Shown piece after piece: positions 15,709 to 26,237 of a stretch of DNA of 64,000 nucleotides. The notes under the pieces were generated by a model. The model searched no databases. It saw only the letters and a program-made list of their open reading frames with translations, and was not told the DNA's origin. The stretch is from Nocardioides houyundeii. Lineage in GTDB: Bacteria; Actinomycetota; Actinomycetes; Propionibacteriales; Nocardioidaceae. Numbering within the stretch: the stretch's first letter is position 1; the number at the start of each line of letters is the position of its first letter. A program made the translations under genes and the position numbers. The stretch covers positions 124,001-188,000 of the forward strand of contig NZ_CP025581.1 in assembly GCF_002865585.1 (NCBI RefSeq), written 5' to 3'.

Positions 15709-17487
15709 ATGAACGACGACGCTGCTGCAGACAAGGCAGCCCCTGACGTACCCACTTTCGAAGAGCTCGGGCTGTCCGACTCGGTCCTGAAGACCCTTCG
15801 CGAGGTGGGCTACGAGCGCCCCTCGCCGATCCAGGCGGCCACCATCCCGCCCCTGCTCGAGGGCCGGGACGTCGTGGGTCTGGCTCAGACCGGCACCGGC
15901 AAGACGGCCGCCTTCGCGCTGCCGATCCTGTCCAACCTGGACATGACCCAGAAGAAGCCGCAGGCGCTGGTGCTGGCCCCGACCCGTGAGCTCGCGCTCC
16001 AGGTCTCCGAGGCCTTCGAGCGGTACGCCGCCCACCAGAAGAACGTGCGCGTGCTGCCGGTCTACGGCGGCCAGGGGTACGGCGTCCAGCTCTCCGCCCT
16101 GCGTCGCGGCGTCCAGGTCGTCGTCGGCACCCCGGGTCGGATCATGGACCACCTGCAGAAGGGCACCCTCGACCTTTCCGAGCTCCGCTTCCTGGTGCTC
16201 GACGAGGCCGACGAGATGCTGAAGATGGGCTTCGCCGAGGACGTCGAGACGATCCTGGCCGACACCCCGAAGACCAAGCAGGTCGCGCTCTTCTCGGCCA
16301 CGATGCCCGCGCAGATCCGTCGCATCTCCAAGAAGCACCTCAACGACCCGGTCGAGATCACGGTCAAGAACAAGACCACCACCTCCTCCACGATCAACCA
16401 GCGCTACCTGATGGTCAGCTACCCGCAGAAGGTCGACGCGCTGACCCGCATCCTCGAGGTCGAGAACTTCGAGGGGATGATCGTCTTCGTCCGCACCAAG
16501 CAGGTCACCGAGGTGCTCGCCGAGAAGCTGCGGGCCCGTGGCTTCTCCGCCCAGGCCATCAACGGTGACGTGGCGCAGGTGCAGCGCGAGCGCACCATCA
16601 ACCAGCTGCGCGACGCCAAGCTCGACATCCTGGTCGCCACCGACGTCGCGGCCCGCGGTCTCGACGTGGAGCGGATCAGCCACGTCGTCAACTTCGACAT
16701 CCCGACCGACACCGAGTCCTACGTGCACCGCATCGGCCGGACCGGCCGCGCGGGCCGCAACGGCGACTCGATCGCCTTCGTCACCCCCCGCGAGCGCCAC
16801 CTGCTCCGGGCGATCGAGAAGGCCACCCGTCAGCCGATCACCCAGATGCAGCTGCCGTCGGTCGAGGACATCAACTCCACCCGCCTGACCCGCTTCGACG
16901 ACGCCATCACCGCGGCGCTCTCGGAGACAGAGCGCATCGAGTTCTTCCGCGACGTGGTCTCGCACTACGTCTCCGAGTACGACGTGCCCGAGGTCGACGT
17001 CGCCGCCGCGCTGGCCGCCGTCATGTACGGCGACCACCCGCTGCTGCTGGAGCCGGACACCAAGGCCGAGCTGCTGCACACCCCGCGCGACGACCGCGGG
17101 GACCAGGGTGGCCGCGGCCGCAACGACCGGGGCGACCGGGGCGACCGGGGTGACCGGGGCCCGCGCAAGCCGGCTCAGCGCCGCGTGGGCAACGACGCCA
17201 ACCTGGCGACGTACCGGATCTCGGTGGGCAAGCGCCACAAGGTGGAGCCGCGCCAGATCGTGGGCGCGCTGGCCAACGAGGGCGGTCTGGGCCGCAACGA
17301 CTTCGGCAAGATCGACATCCGGATGGACCACTCGCTGGTGGACCTCCCTGCCGAGCTGCCCGCGAGCACGTGGGAGGCCCTGCGCGGCACCCGCATCTCG
17401 GGCAAGCTGATCGAGCTCACCCAGGACTCCGGGGCGCCGCGGCGCGACGCCGGCTCCGAGGCACCCAAGAAGCCGCGCCACAAGTAG
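15709..17487 (+). CDS. DEAD-box ATP-dependent RNA helicase with DbpA-type C-terminal domain
   Basis: A 592-residue cytoplasmic RNA helicase of the DeaD/CsdA group. Motifs in order: Q motif (FEELGLSDSVLKTLREVGY ... PIQ), AQTGTGKT, PTRELA, DEAD, SAT, ATDVAARGLDV and HRIGRTGRAG. A charged RGD/DRG-rich linker (GDRGDRGDRG region) leads to a DbpA-type RNA-binding domain (ATYRISVGKRHKVEPRQIVG ... LVDLPAELP) near the C-terminus. It should unwind structured RNA in ribosome assembly or cold adaptation. The ATG at 15709 is preferred over an upstream in-frame GTG at 15646; it has both a GAAGG ribosome-like site and TAACGT 7 bases before it. A strong terminator follows at 17520. Confidence 0.94.
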   Translation: MNDDAAADKAAPDVPTFEELGLSDSVLKTLREVGYERPSPIQAATIPPLLEGRDVVGLAQTGTGKTAAFALPILSNLDMTQKKPQALVLAPTRELALQVSEAFERYAAHQKNVRVLPVYGGQGYGVQLSALRRGVQVVVGTPGRIMDHLQKGTLDLSELRFLVLDEADEMLKMGFAEDVETILADTPKTKQVALFSATMPAQIRRISKKHLNDPVEITVKNKTTTSSTINQRYLMVSYPQKVDALTRILEVENFEGMIVFVRTKQVTEVLAEKLRARGFSAQAINGDVAQVQRERTINQLRDAKLDILVATDVAARGLDVERISHVVNFDIPTDTESYVHRIGRTGRAGRNGDSIAFVTPRERHLLRAIEKATRQPITQMQLPSVEDINSTRLTRFDDAITAALSETERIEFFRDVVSHYVSEYDVPEVDVAAALAAVMYGDHPLLLEPDTKAELLHTPRDDRGDQGGRGRNDRGDRGDRGDRGPRKPAQRRVGNDANLATYRISVGKRHKVEPRQIVGALANEGGLGRNDFGKIDIRMDHSLVDLPAELPASTWEALRGTRISGKLIELTQDSGAPRRDAGSEAPKKPRHK

Positions 17488-17519
17488 CTCGCTGCGAACA
17501 AGCAGTCCCTGAACGAACG

Positions 17520-17547
17520 AAACGCCCCGGCTGGTGCCGGGGCGTTT
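17520..17547. terminator. Bidirectional hairpin terminator
   Basis: AAACGCCCCGGC (17520-17531), loop TGGT, GCCGGGGCGTTT (17536-17547): a perfect 12-base stem between the convergent helicase and YceI genes, with T at its + strand end and T again when read on the minus strand, so it can serve both genes. Confidence 0.88.
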
Positions 17548-17571
17548 CGCGTTGTGCGGGGTGTGTGCGGG

Positions 17572-18171
17572 TCAGGCGGTCTTGATCGCCGAGACGTCGA
17601 ACTCGAGCTTGATCTTCTCCGAGACCAGCACGCCGCCGGTCTCCAGGGCCGCGTTCCAGGTGAGGTCCCAGTCCTTGCGGTTGATGGTGGTCGCGCCCTC
17701 GAAGCCGATCCGGGTGTTGCCGAACGGGTCCTGGGCGGAGCCGGTCTCCTCGAAGTCGATGGTGACCGGCTTCGTGACGCCCTTGATGGTCAGGTCGCCG
17801 GTGACGGTCCAGTCCGAGCCGTCGCGCTCCACGCCGGTGGAGACGAAGACGATGGTCGGGTTGACGTCGGCGTCGAAGAAGTCGGCGGACCGGAGGTGCC
17901 CGTCGCGGTCCGCGGAGCCGGTGTCGATGCTGGCGGTCTGGATGGTCAGCCGCACCGAGGAGCTCGCGGGGGTGGCGGTGTCGACGTGGGCGGTGCCCTC
18001 GAAGTCGCGGAACGAGCCGCGGACGGTGGTCACCATGGCGTGGCGGGCCGAGAAGCCGAGCCGGCTGTGGCTGGGGTCGATCGTGTAGTCGCCGGTGATG
18101 TCGCCGACCGACTGGGTGGGGGCGTCGAAGGTGTCGCTGGTCGTCTCTGACTTGCGGTTGAAGAAGTTCAT
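17572..18171 (-). CDS. YceI-family lipid-binding protein
   Basis: A 199-residue protein of the YceI family, which forms a lipocalin-like barrel that binds isoprenoid chains such as polyprenyl lipids. Family features are YTIDPSHSRLGFSARHAMVT, VRGSFRDFEGT, DRDGHLRSADFFDADVNPTI and VTGDLTIKGVTKPVTIDFE. It has no signal peptide and starts MNFFNRKSE, so it is probably cytoplasmic, as are many actinobacterial copies. The ATG at 18169-18171 follows GGGAG. A small palindrome at 18194-18207 and a CRP-type site at 18249-18264 lie upstream, suggesting control by a MarR-type repressor and by cAMP. Confidence 0.92.
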   Translation of the reverse strand: MNFFNRKSETTSDTFDAPTQSVGDITGDYTIDPSHSRLGFSARHAMVTTVRGSFRDFEGTAHVDTATPASSSVRLTIQTASIDTGSADRDGHLRSADFFDADVNPTIVFVSTGVERDGSDWTVTGDLTIKGVTKPVTIDFEETGSAQDPFGNTRIGFEGATTINRKDWDLTWNAALETGGVLVSEKIKLEFDVSAIKTA

Positions 18172-18193
18172 GGTCGCTCCCGATGTCTGTGTG

Positions 18194-18207
18194 GTTGATG
18201 TTTCAAC
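18194..18207. promoter_or_regulatory. Palindromic operator candidate upstream of yceI
   Basis: GTTGA-TGTT-TCAAC, perfect 5-base arms, 23 bases before the yceI ATG. TTGAA/TTCAA dyads of this kind are bound by MarR-type repressors often found with yceI genes. No marR gene is adjacent. Confidence 0.5.
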
Positions 18208-18248
18208 TACCAGAACAATAGAGTGAGCACGCCGATTCCCGTCCGCTA

Positions 18249-18264
18249 TGTGATGCACATCACA
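18249..18264. promoter_or_regulatory. CRP/GlxR-type operator
   Basis: TGTGATG-CA-CATCACA: perfect TGTGA-N6-TCACA with arms extended to 7 bases, 78 bases upstream of the yceI ATG and about 28 bases from the end of the AI-2E transporter gene. yceI is the only gene starting nearby. Confidence 0.62.
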
Positions 18265-18291
18265 CACCGGACGGTCCGCGGCGGCGGTGCC

Positions 18292-19520
18292 TCAGGTGGC
18301 GGTGGGGGGTCGCTCCTGGGCGGCCAGCTCCAGCTGCTCCCGGCTGTAGCGGTACACCGCGGTGTAGACCGCGAGCGCCGGCACCGCCAGGAAGGTGCCG
18401 ATGATGCCCGCCAGGGACCCGCCGGCCGTGACTGCGAGGATCACCAGCGCCGGGTGCATGTCCAGGGTCCGTCCCACCAGGATGGGCTGCAGGACGTTGC
18501 CCTCCAGCTGCTGGACGATCAGCACCAGGATCACGACGATGATCGCGCTGGTCAGGCCGTTGGTGACCAGCGCGACCAGTGCGGCCAGCACCCCGGTCAC
18601 CAGGGCGCCGAGGATCGGGATGAAGGCACCGAAGAAGATCAGCACCGCGAGCGGGAGCGCGAAGGGGATGTCGAGCACCAGCAGTCCCGCCCCGATGGCG
18701 ACGGCGTCGATCAGGCCGACGAGCGCCTGGGCCCTGATGAAGCCGCTCAGCGCCGTCCAGCTGCGCAGGGCCATCTCGGCCGTGTGCGTGGAGCTGTTGG
18801 GGCCGACCAGGCCGCTCATCCACGGGATGAACTTGTTGCCGTCCTTGAGGAAGAAGAAGCAGAGCACCAGTGCGATCAGCGCGGTGACCAGGAGGGAGCT
18901 GGCGGTGGAGACGCCGGACAGGACGCCCCCGGCGATGGAGCCGGCGTTGCCCTGGAGCTCCTCCACGAACTTGTCCACCCCCTGGTCGATCTGGCTCGAG
19001 CTGACGTTGAAGGGCTCCTCGGAGAGCATGTCCTGCACCTTCACGACCCCGTCCGACGCGGCGTCGACGACCTCCCCCACTGGCCCGAGACCTGGGGGGC
19101 CAGGGCGAAGCCGAGAGCGACCAGGGCGCCGATGCCGGCCAGCAGGGTCAGGCCGGCGGCCGCCGCCGCGGGCATGAAGCGCCGCAGGAACCCGGCCACC
19201 GGCGCCAGCACCGTGCTCAGCAGCAGCGCGAGGAGGATCGGGAGCGTGATGTCCCAGACCTTGCCGAGCACCCAGAAGAAGACCAGCAGGGCGGCACTGA
19301 CCAGCAGCAGGCGCAGGCTCCAGGTGGCTGCCCGTCCGCCGAATCGGTCCAGGACCGCACCGCGGTAGTCCGGCGGTGCCAGCGGCGGGACGGTCTCCGC
19401 CTCCGGCGGCGGCGCGTGCTCCGGCGCCACCGCAGCGGGCGGCTCGTCGGCGGTGCGCGCCCGCTTTCCGGCGGGCTGGTCCTGCGGGCTCGACGTGGTC
19501 GATCGCTGTCTGTTGAACAT
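18292..19520 (-). pseudogene. AI-2E family transporter, one frameshift
   Basis: The ATG at 19518-19520 (ribosome site AGGAG) begins a Pro/Ala-rich soluble tail of about 65 residues, then membrane segments (TWSLRLLLVSAALLVFFWVLG onward). The frame breaks at about 19074-19080, next to five C on the + strand, after ALAPQVSGQ; one added base continues into EVVDAASDGVVKVQDML and the rest of an AI-2E/PerM-type protein (FIRAQALVGLIDAVAIG, PILGALVTGVLAALVAL, LVGRTLDMHPALVILAVTAG). Repaired length is about 410 residues with 7-8 membrane segments. Family members export or import small signals or Na+. The rest of the gene is undamaged, so a base-calling error is as likely as a real mutation. Confidence 0.88.
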
Positions 19521-19641
19521 GGTGCTCCTGATCCCCGGTATGAGGTTGTGAGGCTATCCCTCGCCGCTCACACACCAAGAGAGGTGGCGTCCGACCTGTC
19601 GTGGCGTGGTACCCCGCACAGGAGGCCTCAAACCAGCCGGG

Positions 19642-19938
19642 TCATCCCCGCGACGCCCAGGAGAAGGCGACCAGGATCCCCAGGGTCAGCGGGAGCAGCA
19701 CCAGCCACATGACCGCGTCGGACCAGTGCAGGCGCCAGCCGGCGAGCGGCATGACCACTCCCAGCACCCCGACCGTCACGGCGAACACCCGTGCCGCGCC
19801 GCCACCCTCGAGGGCGCCGTAGACGATCAGCGCCAGCGCGATCACCACCATGCCGACCGCCAGCCGCTCGAGGACCAGCCCTTGGAGCGCCCTGGCCGCT
19901 GCGGTGACGGTCGATTCCTCGGATTCGGGGGTGCTCAT
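19642..19938 (-). CDS. Small membrane protein of unknown function
   Basis: A 98-residue protein with three hydrophobic segments (about residues 28-45, 50-68 and 72-92) and a short acidic N-terminus. I do not recognise a family. TAGGGT lies 6 bases before its ATG (leaderless-type promoter). It lies between the AI-2E transporter and the glmS region, on the minus strand, 121 bases upstream of the transporter gene, so the two could share a transcript. Confidence 0.68.
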   Translation of the reverse strand: MSTPESEESTVTAAARALQGLVLERLAVGMVVIALALIVYGALEGGGAARVFAVTVGVLGVVMPLAGWRLHWSDAVMWLVLLPLTLGILVAFSWASRG

Positions 19939-19944
19939 GGCCGC

Positions 19945-19950
19945 ACCCTA
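19945..19950 (-). promoter_or_regulatory. Putative -10 box of a leaderless promoter
   Basis: TAGGGT on the minus strand, 6 bases before the ATG at 19936-19938 of the small membrane protein gene. No ribosome site is present. Confidence 0.42.
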
Positions 19951-20071
19951 GCCAGCCTCCGTCCCTCGGGCCGGGAAGGCGCCGGGCCGGTTCCTGCCCG
20001 ATTTCGGGCAGGAATGCGACAACGGGGGGTGGCGAGGCGCATGATTTCTGGGTGCACAGCCCCGGGCCGAC

Positions 20072-20326
20072 GTGGAAGCGTTGGTGGACCACCTGGTCTC
20101 GACCTCAGGACTCACCGAGTCCGAGGTGCGCCGCATCGTGGGCGACGTGCTGGCCTTCCACGCCGAGACCGTGGAGGCGCTGGTGCGTCGCCGGCACGCC
20201 GAGCTCAAGACGTACGGCGCGAAGAACGACCAGATCTTCCCGCTGCTGGCCGCCGAGCTCAGGACCCGGGTGGTGGCGGCACCGGCTCTCACCGAACGTC
20301 AGCTGCGGCGCATCGTCTACGGCTGA
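20072..20326 (+). CDS. Conserved-looking 84-residue hypothetical protein upstream of glmS
   Basis: A small, mainly helical, charged protein (LTESEVRRIVGDVLAFHAET, ALTERQLRRIVYG) with two similar ...EVRRIV/QLRRIV stretches at each end, perhaps an internal repeat. It starts at a GTG without a clear ribosome site and ends 22 bases before the glmS ATG on the same strand, so it may be co-transcribed. I do not recognise a family. Codon bias in the third position matches its neighbours, which supports coding. Confidence 0.58.
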   Translation: MEALVDHLVSTSGLTESEVRRIVGDVLAFHAETVEALVRRRHAELKTYGAKNDQIFPLLAAELRTRVVAAPALTERQLRRIVYG

Positions 20327-20348
20327 CCCCTCTCTGGAAGGCAAGCTC

Positions 20349-22154
<1,806 letters not shown>

Positions 22155-22205
22155 CGGGTCCAGGCGGCGCGACAGCCCGGCTGCGCCGGCCGAAGAGGGG
22201 GAGGA

Positions 22206-22234
22206 GCCGGGCGTACCCCCATGTCACGCCCGGC
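22206..22234 (+). terminator. Hairpin, probable glmS terminator
   Basis: GCCGGGCGT (22206-22214) and ACGCCCGGC (22226-22234), perfect 9-base stem with an 11-base loop, 52 bases after the glmS stop. No T-run follows, as is common in actinobacteria. Confidence 0.55.
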
Positions 22235-22313
22235 CCTCTGCGTCAAAAGTACGACGGCCCGCGGTCGGACCCCGGACTTGTTGCAGCGCACGCCAGGTCT
22301 GGTGGAATTCCGG

Positions 22314-23885
22314 TCACGGTGTCACGCGGGGACCGTCGTCCAGCAGCCACCGCGCCGTGGCGGAAGTCTCAGCATCGGTGCTCGGGTGCTGGCCCGACGC
22401 GATCTCACCCAGGACCGGGTTCCCGGCCAGCGCCAGTGCGGCCAAGGCACGCACGCCGTACTGGGGCAGCGGGGAGAGGAACGGGGCGACCGCATCGAGG
22501 GGGACCGGGCGCCCGCTGTGGGCCAGCACCAGCGCGGCGACGAGTCCCTGGGGCTCGGGCCCCACCCAGTCGCCGACGTGCGGAGCGGCGTCCGGGGAGC
22601 GCATGCGCATCAGCAGCCACGGGGCCACGGTCCGCGTCGTCTCGTCCGAGATGTCGTCGTGCAGCGCGGCGACGTGCCGGACCACCGAGTCGGCGAACGG
22701 CAGGCCGCTGAGCATCAGCACCGCGGGGAACTCGCGCGACATGCGGGGGTCGTAGAGCGCCTCGAAGAGCAGGCGGGCGAGCACGGGCTGCTCGGGGATC
22801 CCCTGCTCCTCGGTGATCCTGCGGGCCACGTCGAGGGCAGCGGTGTGGTGGATGTTGCGTCGGCTCGACGTCCACTCCGCCGGCTGGCGGATGGGGGCGG
22901 GAAGCGGCTCCCCGATCCGCGCCAGCACCCGGTGGCGCTGCTCGGCGGGCAGGACGCGCACCAGGTAGGCGAGGTTGGCGCGGCGCCAGGAGCCGGGCTC
23001 GCTCTCCAGGTAGGAGCGCCCCACCGGCTCGGTCAGCACCTCCCACGCCGAGCTGGGCAGACCGTTGACGGTGCTGGCCTGGGCCAGCGCGGTCACGACG
23101 CCCTCCAGCAGCGAGGGGGTCCCGTCGAGTCGCCGGCTCAGCTCGGTCAGCAGCCGCTCGCTGGGCTGCTCGCCCAGGGCGCGCGCCAGGTCCAGCAGCG
23201 GTGGCGCGGGGACCTGGTCGAGCAGCTCCAGGCCGATGTCCAGCACGATGTCGCCGTAGCGGCTGCAGCGCAGCAGCGACAGCGCCTCGTAGCGGGCGGC
23301 CATGCCGATCCCCACGCTGCGCCGTACCTCGCTGGCCAGCGGCCGGATCGCCGTGCGCGCCAGCCCCTCGGGCAGCGCCACCACGTCGGGGTGGCTCAGC
23401 ACGTCGGCGAAGGCCAGCCACTGCTCCCCGCTGACCGGTCCGGCGAGCACCGGTTCCACCGCGGCGGTGACGGCGGCCAGGGTGGTCGGCGCCGGCTTGC
23501 GTCCGGGGTCCTGGCCGGTGCCGCGGCACAGCACCTCGATCGGCGCCCGCAACGACGTGGGCGCCAGGCCCAGCACCTGCTCGTAGCCGTCGACCAGGGC
23601 GCCGGAGCGCACCCGGCCGGCCTCCAGCCGGCTCAGTGTCGACTCCGACGCCGCGATGCCCAGCTTGCGCAGCGCCACCACCAGCTCGCGCAGCCCGACG
23701 TCGTCGCGGGTCTCCTCGCCAGCGGTCAGCCGGGAGACCCTCAGCATCCAGCCGACCCGGGTGCCGACGTCGATCGCGGCACCGTTCAACGGCGTCCGGT
23801 CGACCAGGGGAGAGGGCGGACGTCCCCGCCGGGCAGCCTCCGCAGGCATGCCGCTCTCTGGGCTCTGCGCCCGAAGATCTCCCAT
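22314..23885 (-). CDS. XRE-like helix-turn-helix protein with long uncharacterised C-terminal domain
   Basis: A 523-residue protein. An HTH of XRE type is visible near residues 35-90 (ELVVALRKLGIAASESTLSRL, EAGRVRSGALVDGYEQVLGL). The remaining 400 residues are helical, Arg/Leu/Ala-rich repeats that I do not recognise; they may sense a ligand or dimerise. Start: ATG at 23883-23885 has TAGAGT 7 bases upstream (leaderless-type); an internal Met 12 residues later is possible. It is divergent from gabD, and a long perfect inverted repeat at 23954-23987 lies between them, a likely target for its own binding. Long Pro- and Arg-rich N-terminus before the HTH is unusual. Confidence 0.75.
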   Translation of the reverse strand: MGDLRAQSPESGMPAEAARRGRPPSPLVDRTPLNGAAIDVGTRVGWMLRVSRLTAGEETRDDVGLRELVVALRKLGIAASESTLSRLEAGRVRSGALVDGYEQVLGLAPTSLRAPIEVLCRGTGQDPGRKPAPTTLAAVTAAVEPVLAGPVSGEQWLAFADVLSHPDVVALPEGLARTAIRPLASEVRRSVGIGMAARYEALSLLRCSRYGDIVLDIGLELLDQVPAPPLLDLARALGEQPSERLLTELSRRLDGTPSLLEGVVTALAQASTVNGLPSSAWEVLTEPVGRSYLESEPGSWRRANLAYLVRVLPAEQRHRVLARIGEPLPAPIRQPAEWTSSRRNIHHTAALDVARRITEEQGIPEQPVLARLLFEALYDPRMSREFPAVLMLSGLPFADSVVRHVAALHDDISDETTRTVAPWLLMRMRSPDAAPHVGDWVGPEPQGLVAALVLAHSGRPVPLDAVAPFLSPLPQYGVRALAALALAGNPVLGEIASGQHPSTDAETSATARWLLDDGPRVTP

Positions 23886-23892
23886 GGCGCGG

Positions 23893-23898
23893 ACTCTA
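23893..23898 (-). promoter_or_regulatory. Putative -10 box of a leaderless promoter
   Basis: TAGAGT on the minus strand, 7 bases before the ATG at 23883-23885 of the XRE-like gene. Confidence 0.4.
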
Positions 23899-23953
23899 GG
23901 CTGGACGTCGTACGCCGGGACCGGCTGATCGTGAAGTTGTGCGGGAAATGACC

Positions 23954-23987
23954 AGACCCCTTGCTGCATGGGGTCAGCAAGGGGTCT
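23954..23987. promoter_or_regulatory. 13-base perfect inverted repeat between divergent genes
   Basis: AGACCCCTTGCTG (23954-23966), 8-base spacer, CAGCAAGGGGTCT (23975-23987). It sits between the divergent XRE-like and gabD genes, 69 bases from the former start and 83 from the latter. It could be an operator of the XRE-like protein or form a strong RNA hairpin; neither strand has a following T-run, so a terminator is less likely. Confidence 0.6.
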
Positions 23988-24069
23988 GCGAGGCAGAGAC
24001 TACAGCGCTTCACCGGCCCGCGATCGGGTACCTGAGTGTTTTACCAACGTGTATGGACCAGGAGGCGAC

Positions 24070-25527
24070 ATGGCGTCGAACGCCGTCGGGATCGAAGGAC
24101 TTCCCACCCAGCTCTTCGTCAACGGGAAGTGGCGCGACGCCGCTGACGGACGCCGGCTGACCGTCGACGACCCGGCCGACGGATCGGCGCTGGTCGAGGT
24201 CGCTGACGCGAGCGTCGACGACGCCCGGGAGGCGCTCGACGCCGCGGTCGCGGCACAGCACGCGTGGGCGGCGACGGCCCCGCGCGAGCGCGCCGAGCTG
24301 CTGCGGGCGGCGTACGAGCTGGTCAACAGCCGGGCCGAGGACTTCGCCCGGGTGATCAGCCTGGAGATGGGCAAGCCGCTCGCCGAGGCGCGCGGCGAGG
24401 TGCTTTACGGCAACGAGTTCCTGCGGTGGTTCTCCGAGGAGGCGGTGCGGGTGCACGGCCGCTGGATGCAGAACCCCGCCGGCGGCTCCCGGCTGCTCAC
24501 GATGAAGCGGCCGGTGGGGCCGTGCCTGCTGATCACGCCCTGGAACTTCCCCCTCGCCATGGGCACCCGCAAGCTGGGGGCCGCGCTGGCCGCGGGCTGC
24601 ACCGCCGTGGTGAAGCCGGCCAGCCAGACCCCGCTGACGATGCTGCTGCTGGCCTCGGTCCTCGACGAGGTGGGCGTCCCGGCCGGTGTGGTCAACGTGG
24701 TCACCACCAGCTCCTCCGGCGAGGTCGGCGAGGCGCTGATGGCCGACGACCGGCTGCGCAAGGTCAGCTTCACCGGCTCCACCGCGGTGGGCAAGACCCT
24801 GGTGCGCCAGTCCGCGGACAACCTGCTGCGGGTCTCCATGGAGCTCGGCGGCAACGCGCCTTTCCTGGTCTTCGAGGATGCCGACCTGGACGCGGCCGTC
24901 GAGGGCGCGATGGCGGCCAAGATGCGCAACATGGGCGAGGCCTGCACCGCGGCCAACCGGTTCCTGGTGCACGAGTCGGTGGCGCAGGAGTTCTCCGAGC
25001 GGCTCGCGGCCCAGATGTCGGCGCTCTCGGTGGGTCGCGGCCAGGACGACGGGGTCGAGGTGGGTCCGCTGATCGACGAGAAGGCCAGGAACGGCGTCTC
25101 CGCGCTGGTCGCCGACGCCGTCGACGACGGCGCCCGGGTGCTGACCGGCGGCGAGGTGCCGCAGGGTCCGGGCTGGTTCTACCCGCCGACCGTGCTGGTC
25201 GACGTACCGGAGGACTCGGAGATCAACCGGGAGGAGATCTTCGGTCCCGTCGCCCCGGTGACCTCGTTCCGCACCGAGGAGGAGGCGATCGAGCGGGCCA
25301 ACTCCAGCGAGTACGGCCTGGTCGCCTACGCCTACACCCGCGACCTGACCCGCGCCCTGCGGGTCAGCGAGGCCCTCCAGTTCGGCATGGTGGGCCTCAA
25401 CACCGGGGTCGTCTCCAACGCCGCAGCCCCCTTCGGCGGAGTCAAGGCGAGCGGCTTCGGGCGCGAGGGCGGCTTCGAGGGTATCGAGGAGTACCTGGAC
25501 GTCAGCTACGTCGCGATCCCGCTCTGA
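24070..25527 (+). CDS. gabD: NAD(P)-dependent succinate-semialdehyde dehydrogenase-like aldehyde dehydrogenase
   Basis: A 485-residue cytoplasmic aldehyde dehydrogenase. The cofactor-binding segment is LITPWNFPLAMGTRKLGAAL, the general base Glu258 is in MELGGNAPF and the nucleophile Cys292 in GEACTAANRF; EEIFGPVAPV and FGGVKASGFGREGGFEGIEE close the fold. It is closest to GabD-type succinate-semialdehyde dehydrogenases that feed succinate to the TCA cycle from 4-aminobutyrate, though no gabT is adjacent and other semialdehydes are possible. The ATG at 24070 has a GGAGG site. The convergent TetR gene ends 3 bases after its stop. Confidence 0.9.
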   Translation: MASNAVGIEGLPTQLFVNGKWRDAADGRRLTVDDPADGSALVEVADASVDDAREALDAAVAAQHAWAATAPRERAELLRAAYELVNSRAEDFARVISLEMGKPLAEARGEVLYGNEFLRWFSEEAVRVHGRWMQNPAGGSRLLTMKRPVGPCLLITPWNFPLAMGTRKLGAALAAGCTAVVKPASQTPLTMLLLASVLDEVGVPAGVVNVVTTSSSGEVGEALMADDRLRKVSFTGSTAVGKTLVRQSADNLLRVSMELGGNAPFLVFEDADLDAAVEGAMAAKMRNMGEACTAANRFLVHESVAQEFSERLAAQMSALSVGRGQDDGVEVGPLIDEKARNGVSALVADAVDDGARVLTGGEVPQGPGWFYPPTVLVDVPEDSEINREEIFGPVAPVTSFRTEEEAIERANSSEYGLVAYAYTRDLTRALRVSEALQFGMVGLNTGVVSNAAAPFGGVKASGFGREGGFEGIEEYLDVSYVAIPL

Positions 25528-25530
25528 GGA

Positions 25531-26153
25531 TCACGGACGCAGGGTTCGGGCGACCAGCTCGTGCAGCTCCTCGGTCAGCTGCGCCTCGGACACGTCCTGG
25601 TCGACCATGGTGCTCAGGCTCAGCGCGAAGCCGTGACTGGCCAGCAGCAGGGTGCGTGCCAGGACGCCGGGGTCGCCGGGACGGACCTCGCCGCAGCCCT
25701 GGCCCTGCGCGATCCGGGCCGTCAGCGCCTCCAGGATCGCCTGCTGGCTGCGCCCGCGGCGGGTGAGCAGGTAGGGCAGGAGCAGCTCCGGGTCCAGCTC
25801 GATGATCCGCACGAAGAGCTCGTTCTCGCGCAGCAGCCCGATCATGGAGACCACGCCGTCGGCGATGGTGCCGTCTCCGACGGCGTCCGCCACGACCACG
25901 CCCCACTCGCGCGTCATCAGGTCGGCCATCAGCGCCGCCATGTCGCTCCACGCGCGATAGATCGTCATCCTGCTCACCCCGGCCCGGCGCGCCACCTCGG
26001 TCAGGGTGGTGCGGCGCCACCCGACGTCGAGGATGCAGGCCCGGGCGGCATCGAGGAAGGGATCGTGCCGGGGGTCGAGCCCCGCTTTCGTCCGCGGCGG
26101 GGCCTGGGCAGCCCTCAGCTCAGCTCCGGAGGGGGGTGACCAAGTGACGTCAT
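25531..26153 (-). pseudogene. TetR-family regulator, apparent one-base loss near the 5' end
   Basis: From about 26130 to the stop at 25531-25533 the frame encodes a TetR-type repressor of about 200 residues: ARACILDVGWRRTTLTEVAR, then RAGVSRMTIYRAWSDMAALM (helix-turn-helix), and a C-terminal ligand domain. No ATG, GTG or TTG is available in this frame near the domain start. The only good start, ATG at 26151-26153, is one base out of frame and hits a stop after 12 codons; adding one base to the six-G run at 26131-26136 joins it into MTSLGHPPSGAELRAAQ and the regulator. I therefore place the start at 26153 with one lost base. An unusual ATT start near 26190 is the alternative. Targets unknown. 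Confidence 0.75.
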
Positions 26154-26237
26154 CCGGGCTGACACCTGAGCACGTGGACCCCCTGGTCGCAATCCTGGGC
26201 GGCGGAGCACCTTCGCCCCGACGGTGAGTCCCGAAGG

